In this document: positions 6,175 through 8,518 of the stretch, piece by piece
Layout: each line of letters opens with the position of its first letter
Numbering within the stretch: the first letter of the stretch is position 1
Source: Desulfuromonadales bacterium
GTDB taxonomy: Bacteria > Desulfobacterota > Desulfuromonadia > Desulfuromonadales > UBA2294
NCBI GenBank assembly: GCA_030591795.1
Contig: JAUVAJ010000054.1
Span: 1 to 8,518 of the forward strand
Direction: 5' to 3'
DNA length: 8,518 nucleotides
Program-made: the position numbers and the translations under genes
Notes under the pieces: model-generated
Told to the model about the DNA's origin: nothing
Databases searched by the model: none
What the model saw: only the letters and a program-made list of their open reading frames with translations

Positions 6175-6636
6175 ATGGTTGACATGTCCGAACCGCTGAC
6201 TACAACTTCCAGCAGCATAGCCGGCACCAGCATACTGGCCGACCCGGCGGCACTATTCTCGCTGGTGCTCTACACCGCGATTGCGATGTGCCTGGTTGTG
6301 CTCCTGCTGTTGCTCGCCTGGTTCCTTGGCCAGCGGACCCGGTCACGGGTCAAGGGTGAGCCTTATGAATCAGGCATTGCCGCCACCGGCAATGCCCGCC
6401 TGAGCGAACCGGCCCCGTTCTATCTGGTCGCCATTTTCTTTATCGTCTTCGATGTCGAAATGATTTTTGTCGCCTCCTGGTCGATCGCCTTCGAGCAGCT
6501 CGGCTGGCCCGGATATTTCCAGATCACCTTCTTTATCTTCATCCTGTTCCTCGGCCTGGTCTGGCTCTGGAAGATGGGTGGCCTCGATTGGGGGCCTAAC
6601 CCAAGCCGACATCTGGCTGAGAGGGGCGAGAGATGA
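6175..6636 (+). CDS. nuoA: NADH-quinone oxidoreductase subunit A (NuoA/ND3)
   Basis: NuoA is a small membrane subunit of complex I at the junction between the quinone site and the proton-pumping arm. The 153-aa protein shows three membrane helices at about 27-51, 82-104 and 112-132. The diagnostic motifs are present: GEPYESG at 61-67 in the loop after helix 1, which takes part in active/deactive switching in ND3, and [14 protein letters not shown] at 82-95 with the conserved acidic pair in helix 2. Where many NuoA proteins have a PWA motif after FDVE, this one has ASW at 100-102. The N-terminus is longer than in many homologues. ATGs at 6175 and 6184 are both possible, and neither has a good Shine-Dalgarno site. 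The stop overlaps the ATG of the nuoBCD gene by 4 bp. No convincing promoter could be placed in the 96-bp gap upstream. Confidence 0.93.
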   Translation: MVDMSEPLTTTSSSIAGTSILADPAALFSLVLYTAIAMCLVVLLLLLAWFLGQRTRSRVKGEPYESGIAATGNARLSEPAPFYLVAIFFIVFDVEMIFVASWSIAFEQLGWPGYFQITFFIFILFLGLVWLWKMGGLDWGPNPSRHLAERGER

Positions 6637-8518
6637 CTCCAGAACTCCCCGACAATGTCATCCTGACCCGGCTCGACGACGCCATCAACTGGGGGCGTAA
6701 AAACAGCCTCTGGCCGATGTTTTTCGGTCTCTCCTGCTGCTTCGTTGAGATGATGACCAGCATGACCCCTCGGTTTGATCTCGCCCGGTTCGGGGCTGAA
6801 GTGTTGCGCGGCTCGCCGCGTGAGGCTGACCTGATGATCATCTCCGGTACGCCGTTTAAAAAGATGGGCGCAACGATCCTGCGCGTCTACGAGCAGATGC
6901 CGAACCCGAAGTGGGTGGTAGCGATGGGCAGTTGCGCTAACTCCGGCGGCATGTATGACGTCTATAGCGTCATTCAGGGGGTCAACCAGATCCTGCCGGT
7001 TGATGTTTACATTCCAGGCTGCCCGCCACGCCCGGAAGCTTTTATCCAGGGCTTGATGCTGCTGCAGGAAAAAATCGCCAATGAAGAAAAGCCAGCCCGA
7101 CCGGTGCTCGGCCTCGAGGGCGGCAATGAAGGGACGACCGCTCCGGTTCTGGTTGACGGTGTCAGCAAGAGCCGTGATCCGCGCGGCCCCGGTTACGGCA
7201 ACGCCCCGCTGCGTGGCAGCTCACTGCAACAGCCAGATTTCTTCGAAAAGCGTTCGGCCAACATCTGGACCCCGCCGCAGCCGAAGGTCACCTTTCCGAA
7301 CGGCGCAAAAACAACTGCCGAGCAGATACTCGAACGTTTCGAAGGGCGGGTCAGCGTCGATCCGGATTCGGTCGATATGCCCGGCTTTATCGCCACCGTC
7401 GCCGACCTGCCGGGACTGCTCAAGTACCTGAAGAAAGGGACCCGAGTCAAATACGCCCGGCTCGAAGATATCACGGCGATTGATGAACGAGCCCGCCGCG
7501 TCCGCCCCAAGCATGATTTCACCCTGGTCTATCACCTGCTCTCGTTGCAGGTCCCCGGCTATGTCCGGATCAAGGTGCCGCTGATCGGGGAGACCCTGAA
7601 GGCCCCGTCCGTCGCTTCGATCTGGCCGAGCGCCAACTGGTACGAACGCGAAGTCTACGATATGTTCGGTATCCATTTTACCGGCCACCCCGATCTGCGC
7701 CGCATCCTGATGCCGCCGGAATGGGAAGGTTTTCCGTTGCGCAAGGATCACGTGTCGCGGGCGACCGACATGGCACCGTTTACCGCCGACACCGCCCGCT
7801 CGATGACCCCGGTTCCGGCGGGGAACTTCTTCGACGGCGAGAAGATCGAAGCGGCAGCCGAAACCATGATTCTCAACATCGGGCCGCATCACCCCGGCAC
7901 TCATGGCATTCTGCGCATGATCGCCAAAATGCAGGGTGAAAAAATTGTCGATCTCGATTCGGATATCGGTTACCACCATCGCGGCGCCGAAAAAATCGGT
8001 GAACGCCAGCACTGGAATCAGTATATTCCGTATACCGACCGGATCGACTATCTCTCCGGCGTACAGAACAACCTCGCCTACCTGCAGAGTGTCGAGACCA
8101 TGCTCGGGGTCGAGATCCCACCCAAGGCTGAATTTATCCGGGTCATGCTCTGTGAACTGTTCCGCATCGCCAACCATCTGGTCTGGCTCGGCACCTTCGC
8201 GCACGACGTCGGCGCTATGACCCCGGTCTTTTACGCCTTCAATTCCCGCGAGAAGATTTTTGACATCGTCGAAATGATCACCGGTGGTCGCATGCATCCG
8301 GCCTGGTTCCGGATCGGCGGCGTGCCGGCCGACCTGCCGGATGGCTGGGAGCAGGTGGTCGAAAAATTCACCCACGATTTTGCGCAACAGATCGATATGT
8401 TTGAGACGCTGTTGACCGACGGGCCAATCTTTCGCATCCGGACTGAGGGGATCGGCGTTGTCAGCAGCCAGACCGCTGTCGACTGGGGCTTCAGTGGCCC
8501 GAACCTGCGCGCCTCCGG
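6633..8518 (+). CDS. nuoBCD: Fused NADH-quinone oxidoreductase subunit B/C/D (3' end outside window)
   Basis: One uninterrupted frame runs from the ATG at 6633 (overlapping the nuoA stop) past the window end; 628 codons are visible. Residues 1-150 are NuoB with all four cluster N2 ligands, Cys35, Cys36, Cys101 and Cys130; the 65- and 29-residue spacings equal those of E. coli NuoB (Cys64-129-158). Residues about 150-210 are a Gly/Pro/Ser-rich linker. Residues 213-370 are NuoC, with [12 protein letters not shown] at 336-347 and a FPLRKDH segment near its end. From residue 410 NuoD begins: GPHHPGTHG puts the quinone-site His at 424 and RIDY puts the Tyr at 473, 49 apart as in Thermus Nqo4 (His38/Tyr87). 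NuoD is cut off by the window edge after about 220 residues. This protein forms the quinone-reducing connection module of complex I. NuoC-D fusions are common; B-C-D fusions are known in some bacteria, to my recollection. nuoE onward is expected downstream. Confidence 0.95.
   Translation, partial: MTPELPDNVILTRLDDAINWGRKNSLWPMFFGLSCCFVEMMTSMTPRFDLARFGAEVLRGSPREADLMIISGTPFKKMGATILRVYEQMPNPKWVVAMGSCANSGGMYDVYSVIQGVNQILPVDVYIPGCPPRPEAFIQGLMLLQEKIANEEKPARPVLGLEGGNEGTTAPVLVDGVSKSRDPRGPGYGNAPLRGSSLQQPDFFEKRSANIWTPPQPKVTFPNGAKTTAEQILERFEGRVSVDPDSVDMPGFIATVADLPGLLKYLKKGTRVKYARLEDITAIDERARRVRPKHDFTLVYHLLSLQVPGYVRIKVPLIGETLKAPSVASIWPSANWYEREVYDMFGIHFTGHPDLRRILMPPEWEGFPLRKDHVSRATDMAPFTADTARSMTPVPAGNFFDGEKIEAAAETMILNIGPHHPGTHGILRMIAKMQGEKIVDLDSDIGYHHRGAEKIGERQHWNQYIPYTDRIDYLSGVQNNLAYLQSVETMLGVEIPPKAEFIRVMLCELFRIANHLVWLGTFAHDVGAMTPVFYAFNSREKIFDIVEMITGGRMHPAWFRIGGVPADLPDGWEQVVEKFTHDFAQQIDMFETLLTDGPIFRIRTEGIGVVSSQTAVDWGFSGPNLRAS

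Noticed and set aside
7221..8387. Long 388-codon open frame on the - strand opposite nuoBCD
   Set aside because: It lies entirely antisense to strongly conserved NuoC/NuoD sequence; its composition is that expected from the third-codon GC bias of the + strand gene, and it resembles no family.

Overview
The window looks like chromosomal DNA from a Gram-negative anaerobe of the Desulfuromonadales/Geobacter type (Desulfobacterota). This is inferred from an outer-membrane lipid A deacylase homologue, a multiheme periplasmic cytochrome c, and a complex I (nuo) operon starting with nuoA and a fused nuoB-C-D gene. The taxonomic call is inference. Apart from one 3' gene fragment of unknown function at the left edge, every gene could be placed in at least a broad family. 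All genes are on the + strand.

Layout. (1) 1-483: C-terminal part of an unrecognised protein whose start lies outside the window. (2) About 621-4365: a tight four-gene run with gaps of 8 bp, a 4-bp overlap and 3 bp. It encodes an LpxR-family outer-membrane lipid A deacylase, a beta-propeller lipoprotein, a nine-CXXCH cytochrome of the hydroxylamine oxidoreductase (HAO) family, and a small GIY-YIG nuclease-fold protein. (3) 4442-6078: a second unit with its own extended -10 promoter candidate, encoding a membrane-anchored transglutaminase-like protein and a four-helix protein with two DUF350 units. (4) 6175 to the right edge: nuoA overlapping by 4 bp a single reading frame that joins NuoB, NuoC and NuoD. 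The frame is still open at the window end.

How the genes may work together. The first run is an envelope module: outer-membrane barrel, lipoprotein and periplasmic redox enzyme. The lipoprotein and the cytochrome end in closely similar SHOCT-like C-terminal segments, which suggests they dock to the same partner or to each other. The cytochrome has the HAO-family heme layout plus one extra heme site before the catalytic heme-4 position. It could reduce or oxidise small nitrogen compounds, but the direction cannot be read from the sequence alone. The nuo genes encode the quinone-reducing connecting arm of complex I. All four cluster N2 cysteines and the quinone-site His/Tyr pair are present.

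The points most worth a second look are the nine-heme HAO relative, the shared SHOCT-like tails on two adjacent envelope proteins, and the NuoB-C-D fusion. No RNA genes, CRISPR arrays, insertion sequences or convincing intrinsic terminators were seen.
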